DNA from: DATMER01 sp963741305
Lineage (GTDB): Bacteria > Acidobacteriota > Thermoanaerobaculia > Multivoradales > UBA5704
Assembly (NCBI GenBank): GCA_963741305.1
Contig: CAVUHL010000003.1
Location: 2,914,001 to 2,978,000 of the forward strand
Reading direction: 5' to 3'
Length of the DNA stretch: 64,000 nucleotides
Below are positions 16,808 through 26,095 of this stretch, one piece after another (position 1 is the first letter of the stretch; the number at the start of each line of letters is the position of its first letter). The position numbers and the translations under genes are program-made. The notes under the pieces were generated by a model. It was not told the origin of the DNA, made no database searches, and saw only the letters and a list, made by a program, of their open reading frames with translations.

Positions 16808-18934
16808 ATGACCCCAAGACAGCTCGCGCTGCTCTTTACCCTTCTCCTTTGCTCCCTTCCCGCTCCTGCCGTCACCCTCGAAGACGAGGTCGAAGCCTTC
16901 CTGCAAGTTCCCTCCGTCGCGGGACGCGAGGAGCCTGCGGCCGAGTTCCTCCGGGGACGGTTGGCCGGGCTTCCGGTCACGAGCGACGCGCTGGGCAACC
17001 TCGCGGTTACGGTCGGCTCGGGCACTCCCCGGAGGCTCATCGCCTGCCCGATGGGCGAGCCGGGTTTCGTGGTCAGCCGTATCCATGACGACGGCTACCT
17101 CCGGCTGATGCCTGCCAGCGGCGCCCCCTCAGGCGCGCTCTGGGATCAAAGCCACCAGGGGCAGACGGTCGTGATCGGTGGAGCCCGGGGGTGGGTCGTC
17201 GGCGCGGTGGTCCTCCCCTCCGTCCACCTGATGCAGGGGAGGTCCGGTCCACCGGAGAAGCCGGTCGCGGCCGACGACTTCTGGGTGGACGTGGGCGCCG
17301 AAAGCGCGGAAGAGGCCGAGGAGATGGGCATCCGCCTGCTGGATGCCGTCGCCCTCCTCAAACGTCCAACCCGCCTGGGGAACGGGCTCATCGCTGCGCC
17401 CTCTGCCCGGTTGAAGGGCGCCTGCATGGCCGTGGCCGAGGCAGCCCGGAGGCTCCACGCCTCTCCGGAGACCGGAACCACCATCTTCGTGTGGACCACC
17501 CTCGACCTGCTCAACCGCAAGGGGCTCGAGCACTTCGTCAGGCGGACGGGCCCCTTCGACGAAGCGGTCCTCATCAGCCCCGGGTTCGGCTGGAAGCTGG
17601 ACAAAGGCCAGCTCTCCTTCGAGCCTCTCCCCCGTCCCGGCAGCGGCCTGCTCGGCGCCGGAGGCCTGCCGAAAGGCATCCGGACCCAGACGGCCCCGCA
17701 TCTCGACTTGTCCGACGGCCCGGTCGGACCGCCCGATTGGGGCAAGGCCCGGGTCGGCTTCCTGGGGCTTTCCGCTCTCTACCCGCACACGCCCGTGGAA
17801 GCGGTCTCCCTGGCCGAGATCAAGGGGCTGGCCGATGCCTTGAGCGGCGGAGCTGCCGCAAGCACCTCTCCTCCTCTGGCTTCCGCGCCGCCGTTCATGG
17901 AGATGACGGGCCATGAGGAAGAGGCCGCTCTGCTCGGGACCCTGATCGCCCGTTACGGCGTGAGCGGCGCCGAAGGCCCGGTGCGGGAGGAGATCATCAA
18001 GCACCTTCCGGCCTGGGCAGCTCCGGAGACCGACGCCAAGGGCAACCTCACCGTGACCCTGGGCCAGGGGGATGAGCACGTCCTTCTGGTCGCCCACATG
18101 GACGAGGTCGGCTTCCGGGTGAAGGACATCCTGCCGGACGGACGGCTGAGCCTGGAGAACCGGGGCGGGCTCCTTGTCCCGGCCTGGGAGGCCCATGCGG
18201 CCCTCATTCATGGAGAGAATGGCGAGAAAGGTCCCGTTCCCGGGGTGTTCGAGCCGCGGGAAGATTGGGCCAAGGCAGACAAGTACGAAGGGGACGGCCC
18301 CCTGACGGTCTATGCCGGAGCCTCCTCCTCCAAAGAGGCCGAGGCCCTGGGCATCCGGGCGGGGCACACCACCGTGACCATGCCCAAGAAGATGTTCCGG
18401 ATGGGGCGCCACCGGGCCGTAGCCCGCGGCTTCGACGATCGGAATGGCTGCACGGCCCTGCTCCTCGCCCTGCGCCGGATCGATCCCGCGAAGCTCACCC
18501 GGCGGGTCACTTTCGCCTGGGTGGTCGAGGAAGAGGTCGGGCTCGTGGGCTCCGCGGACCTGGCGGCACGGTTCCCCAACCTCACCCGCGTCCATCCGGT
18601 GGACACCTTCGTCTCGTCAGACTCGCCCATCGAGACCGGGCGGCTCGGCTACGCTCCGCTCGGCAAGGGCGCGGTGCTCCGGACCATGGACAACCTCAAC
18701 CAGACTCCCCGGGAGCTGATCGACCGCTTCCTCGACCTCGCCGAGCGCAACGGAATCCCGATCCAGTATGGGATGACCGGCGGCTCGTCGGACGGCCTTG
18801 CCTTCACCGCGAACGGGCCGGAGATGATCCCCTTCTCCTGGCCGGGCCGCTACTCCCACTCTCCTGTCGAGGTCTCGGACTTCCGGGACATCGAGTCCCT
18901 CGTCCGGCTCGTCGTCGCCGCCATAACCAACTAG
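16808..18934 (+). CDS. Secreted peptidase with two M42-like domains, the first degenerate
   Basis: The 708-residue product has a signal peptide (MTPRQLALLFTLLLCSLPAPA). The C-terminal half (about 365-708) is a normal M42 aminopeptidase with metal ligands and catalytic residues: HMDEVGF (near 430), FDDRNGC (near 542), EEEVG (near 574), SSDSPIE, GGSSDG and the late His in RYSHSP. The N-terminal half follows the same layout (LEDEVEAFLQVPSVAGREEPAAEF, DALGNLAVTVGSG) but has CPMGEPGF for HMDEVGF and SARLKGACMAV for the DDRxG motif, so it should not bind zinc. Family members are usually about 350 residues and form cytosolic dodecamers; a secreted tandem form is unusual. pncB follows after two bases. 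Confidence 0.88.
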   Translation: MTPRQLALLFTLLLCSLPAPAVTLEDEVEAFLQVPSVAGREEPAAEFLRGRLAGLPVTSDALGNLAVTVGSGTPRRLIACPMGEPGFVVSRIHDDGYLRLMPASGAPSGALWDQSHQGQTVVIGGARGWVVGAVVLPSVHLMQGRSGPPEKPVAADDFWVDVGAESAEEAEEMGIRLLDAVALLKRPTRLGNGLIAAPSARLKGACMAVAEAARRLHASPETGTTIFVWTTLDLLNRKGLEHFVRRTGPFDEAVLISPGFGWKLDKGQLSFEPLPRPGSGLLGAGGLPKGIRTQTAPHLDLSDGPVGPPDWGKARVGFLGLSALYPHTPVEAVSLAEIKGLADALSGGAAASTSPPLASAPPFMEMTGHEEEAALLGTLIARYGVSGAEGPVREEIIKHLPAWAAPETDAKGNLTVTLGQGDEHVLLVAHMDEVGFRVKDILPDGRLSLENRGGLLVPAWEAHAALIHGENGEKGPVPGVFEPREDWAKADKYEGDGPLTVYAGASSSKEAEALGIRAGHTTVTMPKKMFRMGRHRAVARGFDDRNGCTALLLALRRIDPAKLTRRVTFAWVVEEEVGLVGSADLAARFPNLTRVHPVDTFVSSDSPIETGRLGYAPLGKGAVLRTMDNLNQTPRELIDRFLDLAERNGIPIQYGMTGGSSDGLAFTANGPEMIPFSWPGRYSHSPVEVSDFRDIESLVRLVVAAITN

Positions 18935-18936
18935 CC

Positions 18937-20412
18937 ATGCCTGTCCTGACCCAGCTCTACCGGCCCTCGCTGGCGCTCCTCACCGATCTCTATGAGCTGA
19001 CCATGGCCTACGGCTACTGGCGCTCAGGGACCCACACGAAGGAGGCGGTCTTCCATCACCACTTCCGCAGGCCGCCCTTCGGCAGCGGCTTCACCGTGGC
19101 CTGCGGGCTCGCGCCGGTGATCGAATTCATCGAGCACTTCCACTTCGACGCCGACGACCTCTCCTACCTGGCCGGCCTCCAGGGCAACGACGGCAAGCCG
19201 CTCTTCGACGGCGAGTTCCTGGACATGCTGCGCGGCCTGCGCTTCGAGTGCGACGTGGACGCCGTACCCGAGGGCACCGTCGTGTTCCCCCACGAGCCGC
19301 TGATCCGGGTGCGCGGGCCGATCCTCCAGGCCCAGCTCCTGGAGACGCCGCTGCTCACGATCCTCAATTTCCAGACCCTGATCGCCACCAAGGCGGCCCG
19401 GGTCTGCCTCGCGGCCCAGGGGGACACGGTCCTCGAGTTCGGATTGCGCCGCGCCCAGGGGATCGACGGCGGGCTCTCCGCCAGCCGGGCCGCCTATGCC
19501 GGCGGCTGCCACGGCACCTCGAACGTCCTCGCCGGCAAGCTCTTCGGCATCCCGGTCGGAGGCACCCACGCCCACTCCTGGGTGCTCTCCTTCGACACCG
19601 AGCTCGAATCGTTCCAGGCCTACGCCCGCGCCATGCCCAACAACTGCGTCTTCCTGGTGGACACCTACAACACGGTCGAGGGGGTCCGCCACGCGGTGCA
19701 GGTCGGGCGATGGCTGCGCGAGCAGGGGCGCGAGATGCTCGGCGTCCGCCTGGACTCGGGCGACCTCGCCTACCTGAGCAAGGAGGCCCGCAGGATCCTG
19801 GACGAAGGCGGCTTCCCCGAGGCCAAGGTCTACGCCAGCAGCGAGCTGGACGAGCACCTCGTCGAGAGCCTCAAGATCCAGGGAGCGAAGATCGCGGTGT
19901 GGGGCGTCGGCACCAACCTCGTCACCGCCAAGGACGATCCGGCGCTCGGAGGCGTCTACAAGCTGACCGCGGTGCGAGAACCGGGCGAGGCCTGGAAATA
20001 TAAAGTGAAGCTTTCCGAGCAGGCGGTGAAGATCACGACGCCGGGCATCCAGCAGGTCCGGCGGTTCTCTTCCCATGGCGAGTTCGTGGCCGACATGGTC
20101 TTCGACGAGGAGCTGGGCGCGCCCGCTGCGCCTACCATCGTGGACCCCGGGGACCTGACCCGGCGCAAGGAGATCCCCGCGGGCACGGAGCACACCGACC
20201 TCCTCGTGCCCATCTTCCGCCAGGGCAAGAGGGTCTACGAGCCGCCGCCGCTCAAGGAGGTGCGCCAGCGCACCGCCAACCAGCTCGCGGGCTTCCACGG
20301 CGGCGTCAAGCGCTTCGCGAACCCGCACCAGTATCCCGCGGGCCTGGAGCGCGGGCTGTTCGACCTCAAGACCCACCTGATCCTGCAGGCGCGCGGTTTG
20401 GAGAAAGAATGA
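18937..20412 (+). CDS. pncB: Nicotinate phosphoribosyltransferase
   Basis: The 491-residue product converts nicotinate and PRPP to nicotinate mononucleotide (Preiss-Handler NAD salvage). Family motifs are TDLYELTMAYGYW at residues 11-23, the phosphoribosyl-binding EFGLRRAQGIDG, and GTHAHSWV carrying the active-site His that becomes phosphorylated. RLDSGDLAYLS and YASSELDE mark the C-terminal barrel. The length fits the Gram-positive-like long form. It starts two bases after the M42 peptidase stop and overlaps the nicotinamidase start by four bases (ATGA), so the salvage pair is translationally coupled. Confidence 0.95.
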   Translation: MPVLTQLYRPSLALLTDLYELTMAYGYWRSGTHTKEAVFHHHFRRPPFGSGFTVACGLAPVIEFIEHFHFDADDLSYLAGLQGNDGKPLFDGEFLDMLRGLRFECDVDAVPEGTVVFPHEPLIRVRGPILQAQLLETPLLTILNFQTLIATKAARVCLAAQGDTVLEFGLRRAQGIDGGLSASRAAYAGGCHGTSNVLAGKLFGIPVGGTHAHSWVLSFDTELESFQAYARAMPNNCVFLVDTYNTVEGVRHAVQVGRWLREQGREMLGVRLDSGDLAYLSKEARRILDEGGFPEAKVYASSELDEHLVESLKIQGAKIAVWGVGTNLVTAKDDPALGGVYKLTAVREPGEAWKYKVKLSEQAVKITTPGIQQVRRFSSHGEFVADMVFDEELGAPAAPTIVDPGDLTRRKEIPAGTEHTDLLVPIFRQGKRVYEPPPLKEVRQRTANQLAGFHGGVKRFANPHQYPAGLERGLFDLKTHLILQARGLEKE

Positions 20413-21458
20413 GAGAGCTGCCCGTTCCCGGCTTCTACGATCCCTCCCACGCTCGCGAGTGGGCCTATGCGCCGGACCAGGAGGCGCTCTTCACCGCGGC
20501 CAACGCGTGGCGGCGCGAGCACGGGATCCGGCCGTCAGGCACGGACCGCAGGCGAGTTCACCTGCTCCTGATCGACGTGCAGAAGGACTTCTGCTTCCCG
20601 CAGGGGACCCTCTACGTGGGAGGCCGGAGCGGCACCGGCGCCATGGAGGACAGCGACCGCCTCGCCAGCTTCCTCTACCGCAACCTGGAGACGATCACCG
20701 ACGTCACCTGCACGCTGGACACCCACTATCCCTTCCAGATCTTCTCCCCATCCTTCTGGCTCGGCGAGGACGGCCGGCCCCCGGCGCCACACCAGGAGGT
20801 CACCGCCGAGATGATCCGCGCCGGCCGAGTGCGGCCCAATCCGGACGTGGCTTGGTGGATCAGCAACGGAGACCTGGACTGGCTCAACCGGCAAGTGGAG
20901 TTCTACTGCGAGGAGCTGGAGCGGGCGGGCAAGTACAAGCTCTACCTCTGGCCCACGCACTGCTTGCTCGGGAGCGACGGCCATCCGCTCGTCGGGGTGA
21001 TCCATGAGGCCCGGCTGTTCCACGCGTGGGCGCGGGGCTCGCGGAACGCGATCCAGAGCAAGGGAGACAACCCGCTCACGGAGAACTACTCGATCCTGGC
21101 GCCGGAGGTGCTGAGGTACCACGATGGCGGCCAGCTCGCGGAGCGCAACCGCCGCTTCATCGAGACTCTGTTCAAGGCCGACGCGGTGATCATCGCCGGC
21201 CAGGCCGCGAGCCACTGCGTCAAGAGCTCGATCGACGACCTGCTCGGCGACATCCTGACCCGCGAGGAGGAGCTGGCGCGGAAGATCTACATCCTCGGCG
21301 ACTGCATGTCCTCGGTGGCCGTGCCCGACCCGGACAGGCCCGGGTCGTTCCTCTTCGACTTCACGCCCCAGGCCGAAGAGGCCCTCGCCCGCTGGGGTGG
21401 CGCGGGGATGAACGTGGTGCGCTCGACCGATCCGATGGAGCGGTGGCCGGGGATGTAG
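20409..21458 (+). CDS. Nicotinamidase / isochorismatase-like hydrolase, extended form
   Basis: The 349-residue product has the cysteine-hydrolase core: catalytic Asp in LLIDVQKDFC (near residue 57), metal-site THYPFQIF, and nucleophile Cys in IAGQAASHCVKSS (near 271). With pncB directly upstream it most likely deamidates nicotinamide to nicotinate, supplying PncB. Typical PncA is about 210 residues. Here there are about 45 extra residues before the core and a long insertion (about 110-215) including RPNPDVAWW and LYLWPTHCLLGSDG. That size places it with a distinct large isochorismatase branch, so the substrate rests partly on context. Confidence 0.82.
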   Translation: MRELPVPGFYDPSHAREWAYAPDQEALFTAANAWRREHGIRPSGTDRRRVHLLLIDVQKDFCFPQGTLYVGGRSGTGAMEDSDRLASFLYRNLETITDVTCTLDTHYPFQIFSPSFWLGEDGRPPAPHQEVTAEMIRAGRVRPNPDVAWWISNGDLDWLNRQVEFYCEELERAGKYKLYLWPTHCLLGSDGHPLVGVIHEARLFHAWARGSRNAIQSKGDNPLTENYSILAPEVLRYHDGGQLAERNRRFIETLFKADAVIIAGQAASHCVKSSIDDLLGDILTREEELARKIYILGDCMSSVAVPDPDRPGSFLFDFTPQAEEALARWGGAGMNVVRSTDPMERWPGM

Positions 21459-21462
21459 ACCC

Positions 21463-23259
21463 TCACCCCTTCAGCCCGTACCGCTCCATCTTGATCGCCA
21501 GCCCGTTGCGCGAGAGGCCGAGCATGCGCGCGGCCTGGGACTTGTTGCCGTGCGTACGGCGCAGGGCCTCGCGGATCGCCGACTGCTCGCAGCCGCCCAC
21601 CAGGCGCTCGAGATCGAGATCCGAAGAGGTGTCCACGCGCGCGGTCGTGATCGTGCCGCTGCGCACCCGCTCCGGCAGGAGGTTGACGTCGACCGGCTTG
21701 CCCGCGGGGCTCATGTAGACGAGCTGCCGCGCGATGTTCTCCAACTCCGCCAGGTTGCCCGGGTAGTCGTAGTTCAGCAGAGCGGACATGGCCTTGACCG
21801 TGATCCCCTGCATCCGCTTGCCCGTCTCGTGGCAGAACCGGTTGATGTAGGACTGGATCAGCAGCGGCAGGTCCTCGCGCCGGTCGCGCAGCGGCGGCAC
21901 CTCGACCGTGAACTGCGACAGCATGTAGGCGAGGTCCACGCGGAACAGGTCGCGCGCCGCCACCGACTCCAGCGGCACGCGGCTTCCGGCCACCACGCGC
22001 ACGTCCACCGGGTGCGCTTCGGTGCTGCCTGACGGCTCCACCTGGCCGGTGCGCAGGAAGCGGACGAGCCGCCCCTGCACCTCCATGGGAAGGTGCTCCA
22101 CGTCATCCAGGAATACCGTGCCCCCGTTGGCCAGGAGCAGCTTGCCCTCGCGGCGGACCGGCCCCGTCTTGCCCGGCACCTCGGCGCCGAACATGTCGGC
22201 CTCGATCTGCTGCGGACGCACGCCGCTGCACGAGGCCATGATGAACGGTCCGTGGCGCCGAGGCCCCGAGAGGTGCAGCGAGCGCGCGAGCAGCTCCTTG
22301 CCCACGCCCGGCTCGCCGAGCAGCAGCACGTGCACCGCCGGATCAACCGCGGCCCGGAGCTGCTCGATTACCTGCTTCATGGCCAGAGACTCCCCCACCA
22401 CCAGCGCCGGATCGAGCGTGAGGTCCTGCTGGCCCGGCCGGCCCGGAAGGATCGGCTCGTACCAACCAACGTGATGGACGAGCCCGAGCACCAGCAGGTG
22501 CCCCAGCGTGCGGAAAGAGGTCACGGGCGACCATTCGTCTGGCGTGAATTTGGGGAACGCCGCCAGCAGGGAGTAGGTACGGTCGAGCGCCACGAAGGAG
22601 TGGTAGCAGACCCAGGCGGGCCCCAGGGCGAGCTCGCCCTGGAAGGAACCGCCATGCTGGAGGCTGTTGCCGGCATTGCGGTGCGTCAGGAGTTGATCCA
22701 TCAGCCCCTCGCCGCTCGCCAGCCAGCCCGGATCGCTGCTCACGACCAGCTTCAGGCCGGCGCGCTCCACTTCCCCTTGCAGGAGGAAGAGGACGCCGCC
22801 GCCGAAGTCGACCAGCACGTCGCTGACCAGGGCCTCTGACGTAGTGCGGCTCTCGGCGTCGGCCAGCACCCACTCGCTGATGCGGGCGAGGTGCTCCACC
22901 ATGCGCCCGGGGGTGATCCGAGGGCCCGGCGGGAGCGGCTCGGGCTCGGACACGGCCGGCTTCTCCGGCACGGGCACGACGTCCTCGACCAGGAGAGTCA
23001 CGCCGCCGACGCGGATCTCGTCCAGGACTTCGAGCAACGCTTCGCGCACCTTGCGCCCGCTGACCAGCGTGCCCTTGCGGCTGCCGAGGTCCTCGATGCG
23101 GAGCTCGGTGCCGTCGAAGCGCAGAACGGCGTGCTTCTGGGCCACGCCGGTATAGGGAAGATAAATGTCACATTCGGGACGGCTGCCGATAATCAGCTCG
23201 TTCCGAGTGACGGGAAAGCGCCGGACGCCGTCCGGTGCGTAAGCAACTAGTCGAAGCAT
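21463..23259 (-). CDS. FHA-GAF-AAA+ sigma-54-family regulator with non-canonical GAFTGA loop
   Basis: The start is placed at ATG 23257-23259, where the FHA domain begins; an upstream Met at 23295 would overlap hemE. The 598-residue product has FHA (1-85, with GSRPECDIYLP and DLGSRKGTLVSG), a GAF-like region (about 100-270), the AAA+ domain with Walker A GEPGVGKE, Walker B VFLDDVEH and PPLRDRREDLPLL, and a Fis-type helix-turn-helix (NKSQAARMLGLSRNGLAIKMERYGL). The sigma-54-contact loop reads VPGKTGPV instead of GAFTGA. FHA domains bind phosphothreonine, implying control by a Ser/Thr kinase such as the one at 26096. Its targets are unknown. Confidence 0.88.
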   Translation of the reverse strand: MLRLVAYAPDGVRRFPVTRNELIIGSRPECDIYLPYTGVAQKHAVLRFDGTELRIEDLGSRKGTLVSGRKVREALLEVLDEIRVGGVTLLVEDVVPVPEKPAVSEPEPLPPGPRITPGRMVEHLARISEWVLADAESRTTSEALVSDVLVDFGGGVLFLLQGEVERAGLKLVVSSDPGWLASGEGLMDQLLTHRNAGNSLQHGGSFQGELALGPAWVCYHSFVALDRTYSLLAAFPKFTPDEWSPVTSFRTLGHLLVLGLVHHVGWYEPILPGRPGQQDLTLDPALVVGESLAMKQVIEQLRAAVDPAVHVLLLGEPGVGKELLARSLHLSGPRRHGPFIMASCSGVRPQQIEADMFGAEVPGKTGPVRREGKLLLANGGTVFLDDVEHLPMEVQGRLVRFLRTGQVEPSGSTEAHPVDVRVVAGSRVPLESVAARDLFRVDLAYMLSQFTVEVPPLRDRREDLPLLIQSYINRFCHETGKRMQGITVKAMSALLNYDYPGNLAELENIARQLVYMSPAGKPVDVNLLPERVRSGTITTARVDTSSDLDLERLVGGCEQSAIREALRRTHGNKSQAARMLGLSRNGLAIKMERYGLKG

Positions 23260-23293
23260 AGGAGCCGCATAGTACCTGATATCCTCCGCCGCC

Positions 23294-24304
23294 ATGAACG
23301 ACCTGTTCCTCCGAGCCTGCCGCGGCGAAGCCGTCGAGCGCCTTCCCGTCTGGCTGATGCGCCAGGCCGGGCGCTACCTCCCCGAGTACCGCGCCATCCG
23401 CGAGAAGACCGACTTCCTCACGCTGTGCAAGACGCCCGAGCTGGCTGCCGAGGTAACCCTGCAGCCGGTCCGTATCCTCGGGGTCGATGCCGCCATCCTC
23501 TTCGCCGACATCCTCCTCCCGCTGGAGGCGATGGGCGCCGAGCTGCAGTTCGTGAAAGGGGACGGCCCGAGCTTCCCGAACCCGGTGCGCAGCCGCGCGG
23601 ACATCGCCCGCCTGCGTGCTCCGGATGTGGACTCGACCCTGGGTTACGTCTTCGACGCCATGCGCCTGGTGCGCCGCGAGCTGGAAGGCAAAATTCCGGT
23701 GATCGGATTCGGAGGCACACCCTGGACCCTCTCCGCCTACCTCATCGAAGGCGGAGGCTCCAAGCACTTCGACAAGCTGCTGGCCTGGAGCTACTCCGAT
23801 CCCGAAGGGCTCGCCGTGCTCCTCGACCGGATCGCCGACGTCTCCATCGCCTACCTCAACGGCCAGATCGACGCGGGCGCCCAGGCGCTCCAGCTCTTCG
23901 ACACCTGGGGCGGCCTGCTCGACCTGGAGCGCTGGCGCGCGCTTGCCCTTCCCCCACTCCAGAAGATCGTCGAAGGGATTTCCGGCCGGGTGCCGCTGAT
24001 CTATTACGTGAACGGCGGCGGCCATCTCCTGGAAGGGATGCGCGAGCTGCCGGTGGACGTGCTCTCGGTCGATTGGCGCCAGCCGCTAAGCCGGGTGCGC
24101 CGGGTGGTGGGGAACCGCACGCTGCAGGGGAACTTCGACCCCGCGGCCCTGCTCGGCCCCATCCCCGAGATCGAGCGCCGGGTGGCGAAGGTGATTGAGG
24201 AAGGGCGTGGTGGAGGACACATTGTGAACCTCGGCCACGGAATTCTGCCGATGACGCCGGTTGAGAACGCGCAGGCGTTCGTGGCGGCGGTTCAGCGGGG
24301 TTGA
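23294..24304 (+). CDS. hemE: Uroporphyrinogen decarboxylase
   Basis: The 336-residue product removes four carboxyl groups from uroporphyrinogen III to give coproporphyrinogen III in haem synthesis. The N-terminal signature LPVWLMRQAGRYLPEYR, the ILFADILLP strand with catalytic Asp, GFGGTPWTLSAYLIEGGGSK, and the end GHIVNLGHGILPMTPVEN are all intact. Family length is about 340-355. It stands alone, divergent from the FHA regulator with starts 34 bases apart, and is followed by a palindromic repeat. Confidence 0.95.
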   Translation: MNDLFLRACRGEAVERLPVWLMRQAGRYLPEYRAIREKTDFLTLCKTPELAAEVTLQPVRILGVDAAILFADILLPLEAMGAELQFVKGDGPSFPNPVRSRADIARLRAPDVDSTLGYVFDAMRLVRRELEGKIPVIGFGGTPWTLSAYLIEGGGSKHFDKLLAWSYSDPEGLAVLLDRIADVSIAYLNGQIDAGAQALQLFDTWGGLLDLERWRALALPPLQKIVEGISGRVPLIYYVNGGGHLLEGMRELPVDVLSVDWRQPLSRVRRVVGNRTLQGNFDPAALLGPIPEIERRVAKVIEEGRGGGHIVNLGHGILPMTPVENAQAFVAAVQRG

Positions 24305-24363
24305 CCCTCACCCCCCGGCCCCCTCTCCCACACGCACTCACACCCGCCCGGGAGAGGGGGAGA
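24305..24363. repeat. CCCTCTCCC...GGGAGAGGG interspersed hairpin
   Basis: CCCTCTCCC (24330 region) and GGGAGAGGG (24351-24359) form perfect nine-base arms around a short CA-rich loop, preceded by CCCTCACCCCCCGGCCCC. It follows the hemE stop directly. The form is a common dispersed bacterial intergenic repeat and could also act as a transcript-end hairpin for hemE, although no T-run follows. The remaining bases to 24430 show nothing recognisable. Confidence 0.6.
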
Positions 24364-24430
24364 CTTGCTTCTGCTTTCCAGGGATCAATCCCCCCTTCCG
24401 CTTCTTGTGGCATCTGGTTAAACTCTCGTC

Positions 24431-26071
24431 GTGTTCCCACAACAGGGTGAGACTTGGCGGGATGCCGATACCCGGACGGGAAGCGACCGGCAAGAGGCTG
24501 CCTGTCCGCTGGTTCCGGGGCTGACGATCCTCGCCCATTCGGAGGTCCGGCGGATCGGCGAGCGCGCCGCGCTGCTCGACCTCGCATCGGGCCGCGAAGA
24601 GCCGCTGTCGCGGCTGGAGCCTTCCTTCGGAGCTCCGGGCGAGCCTTGGCGGCGTCCTCTGGCCGATCCCCATTTGAGCCGCAGTCCTCTATGGCTGCGC
24701 CCGGAAGGCAGCGGAAGCGTCCGGCTGTCCTGCCGGGATTCTGCCATTTTCGTGATCGCCGACGGCGAGCCGGTCCGGGGCGAGCGGCTGTTCACCGACC
24801 GTGAAATCGAGCGCGGCGTCGTCCTCCTTCTGGCGAACCGGGTGACTCTCCTCCTGCACCGGTTCCGGCCGGTCTCCGAGCCGTCTCTTCCCCGCTATGG
24901 GTTCGTGGGTGAGAGCGAGCCGATCCTGGAGATCCGGCGGCAGATCCGCTTGGTGGCCGATCTGGAGGTGCCGGTGCTCCTGCGCGGCGAGACCGGCACC
25001 GGAAAAGAGCTGCTGGCTCAAGCCATCCATCAGGCGAGCGCGCGCCGGACCCGTCCCTACCTCGCGGTCAACATGGGAGCCATCCCGCCGTCCCTCGCAG
25101 CCGCGGAGCTCTTCGGAGCCGCCAAGGGAGCGTATACAGGGGCCGATCAGAAGCGGCGGGGATTCTTCAGCCGGGCGGACGGCGGAACCCTCTTCCTGGA
25201 CGAGATCGGCGAGGTCCCTCCCGAGGTTCAGCCGCTCCTCCTCCGGGCTCTCGAGAACGGCGAGATCCAGCCGGTCGGAACGGAGCAGATTCAGCGGGTC
25301 GATGTCCGGACGATCGCGGCGACCGACTCGGACCTCGAAACGGCGATCGCCTCTGGCCGCTTTCGCGCTCCCCTGCTCCACCGTTTGAGCGGCTATGAGA
25401 TCCGCATCCCTCCCCTGCGCGAGCGCCGCGATGACATCGGACGCATGCTCTTTCACTTCCTGAGGCAGGAGCTCGAAGCCATCGGGGAAGCTCACCGCCT
25501 CGAGGCCGCGGACCGCCCCTGGCTCCGCGCCTCCCTGGTCGCGCGGCTTGCTCTGTACGACTGGCCGGGCAACGTCCGGCAGCTCCGCAACGTCGCGCGG
25601 ACGATCGCGGTCGAGAGCCGCGGCTCTGCCGAGGTCCGCATCAGCGCACAGATCGAGAAGCTCCTCATCCCATTCCCCGGTGAAACCCGGCCACAGATCG
25701 AGACAGTCGCCGAGCTGGCCTCGGAGCCCGAGCCACCCAAAGCGCCTGCCCCGTCTATTCGGCATCGGCGCAGTCCTCAGGAAGTGTCGGACGCGGAGCT
25801 CGTGGCAACCCTCCGAGCCAATCGCTGGGAGCCTGGGGCCACGGCCGAGCAGCTCGGCATCTCGCGCGGCGCCGTCTATCTCTTGATCGACGCCTGCCCC
25901 GTCACTCGCAAGGCCTCCGACCTTGAGCGCTCCGAGATCGAGCAGGCGCTCCTGCAGAGCGGCGGCCGCTTGGCCGTGGCCTCGGAGCAGCTCGAGGTGT
26001 CGGAGGAGGGGCTGAAGCGGCAGATGAAGAAGCTGGGGCTCCGCTCCTCTTCTCCGCAGCTCTTGCGTTAG
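24431..26071 (+). CDS. Sigma-54-dependent transcriptional activator
   Basis: The start is a GTG at 24431. The 546-residue product has an N-terminal region (about 30-145) resembling an FHA fold (SRSPLWLRPEGSGSVRLSC). The AAA+ domain contains Walker A GETGTGKE, the sigma-54-contact loop GAYTGA, Walker B LFLDEIGE and PPLRERRDDIGRML, and the C-terminal region has two possible helix-turn-helix segments (TAEQLGISRGAVYLLID and ASEQLEVSEEGLKRQMKKLGL). The doubled C-terminal motif is uncommon. The kinase gene starts 24 bases downstream on the same strand, suggesting that the kinase phosphorylates the activator or an FHA ligand; that link is inference. Confidence 0.88.
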   Translation: MFPQQGETWRDADTRTGSDRQEAACPLVPGLTILAHSEVRRIGERAALLDLASGREEPLSRLEPSFGAPGEPWRRPLADPHLSRSPLWLRPEGSGSVRLSCRDSAIFVIADGEPVRGERLFTDREIERGVVLLLANRVTLLLHRFRPVSEPSLPRYGFVGESEPILEIRRQIRLVADLEVPVLLRGETGTGKELLAQAIHQASARRTRPYLAVNMGAIPPSLAAAELFGAAKGAYTGADQKRRGFFSRADGGTLFLDEIGEVPPEVQPLLLRALENGEIQPVGTEQIQRVDVRTIAATDSDLETAIASGRFRAPLLHRLSGYEIRIPPLRERRDDIGRMLFHFLRQELEAIGEAHRLEAADRPWLRASLVARLALYDWPGNVRQLRNVARTIAVESRGSAEVRISAQIEKLLIPFPGETRPQIETVAELASEPEPPKAPAPSIRHRRSPQEVSDAELVATLRANRWEPGATAEQLGISRGAVYLLIDACPVTRKASDLERSEIEQALLQSGGRLAVASEQLEVSEEGLKRQMKKLGLRSSSPQLLR

Positions 26072-26095
26072 AATCAGGCAGCTACTTTCCAATTT

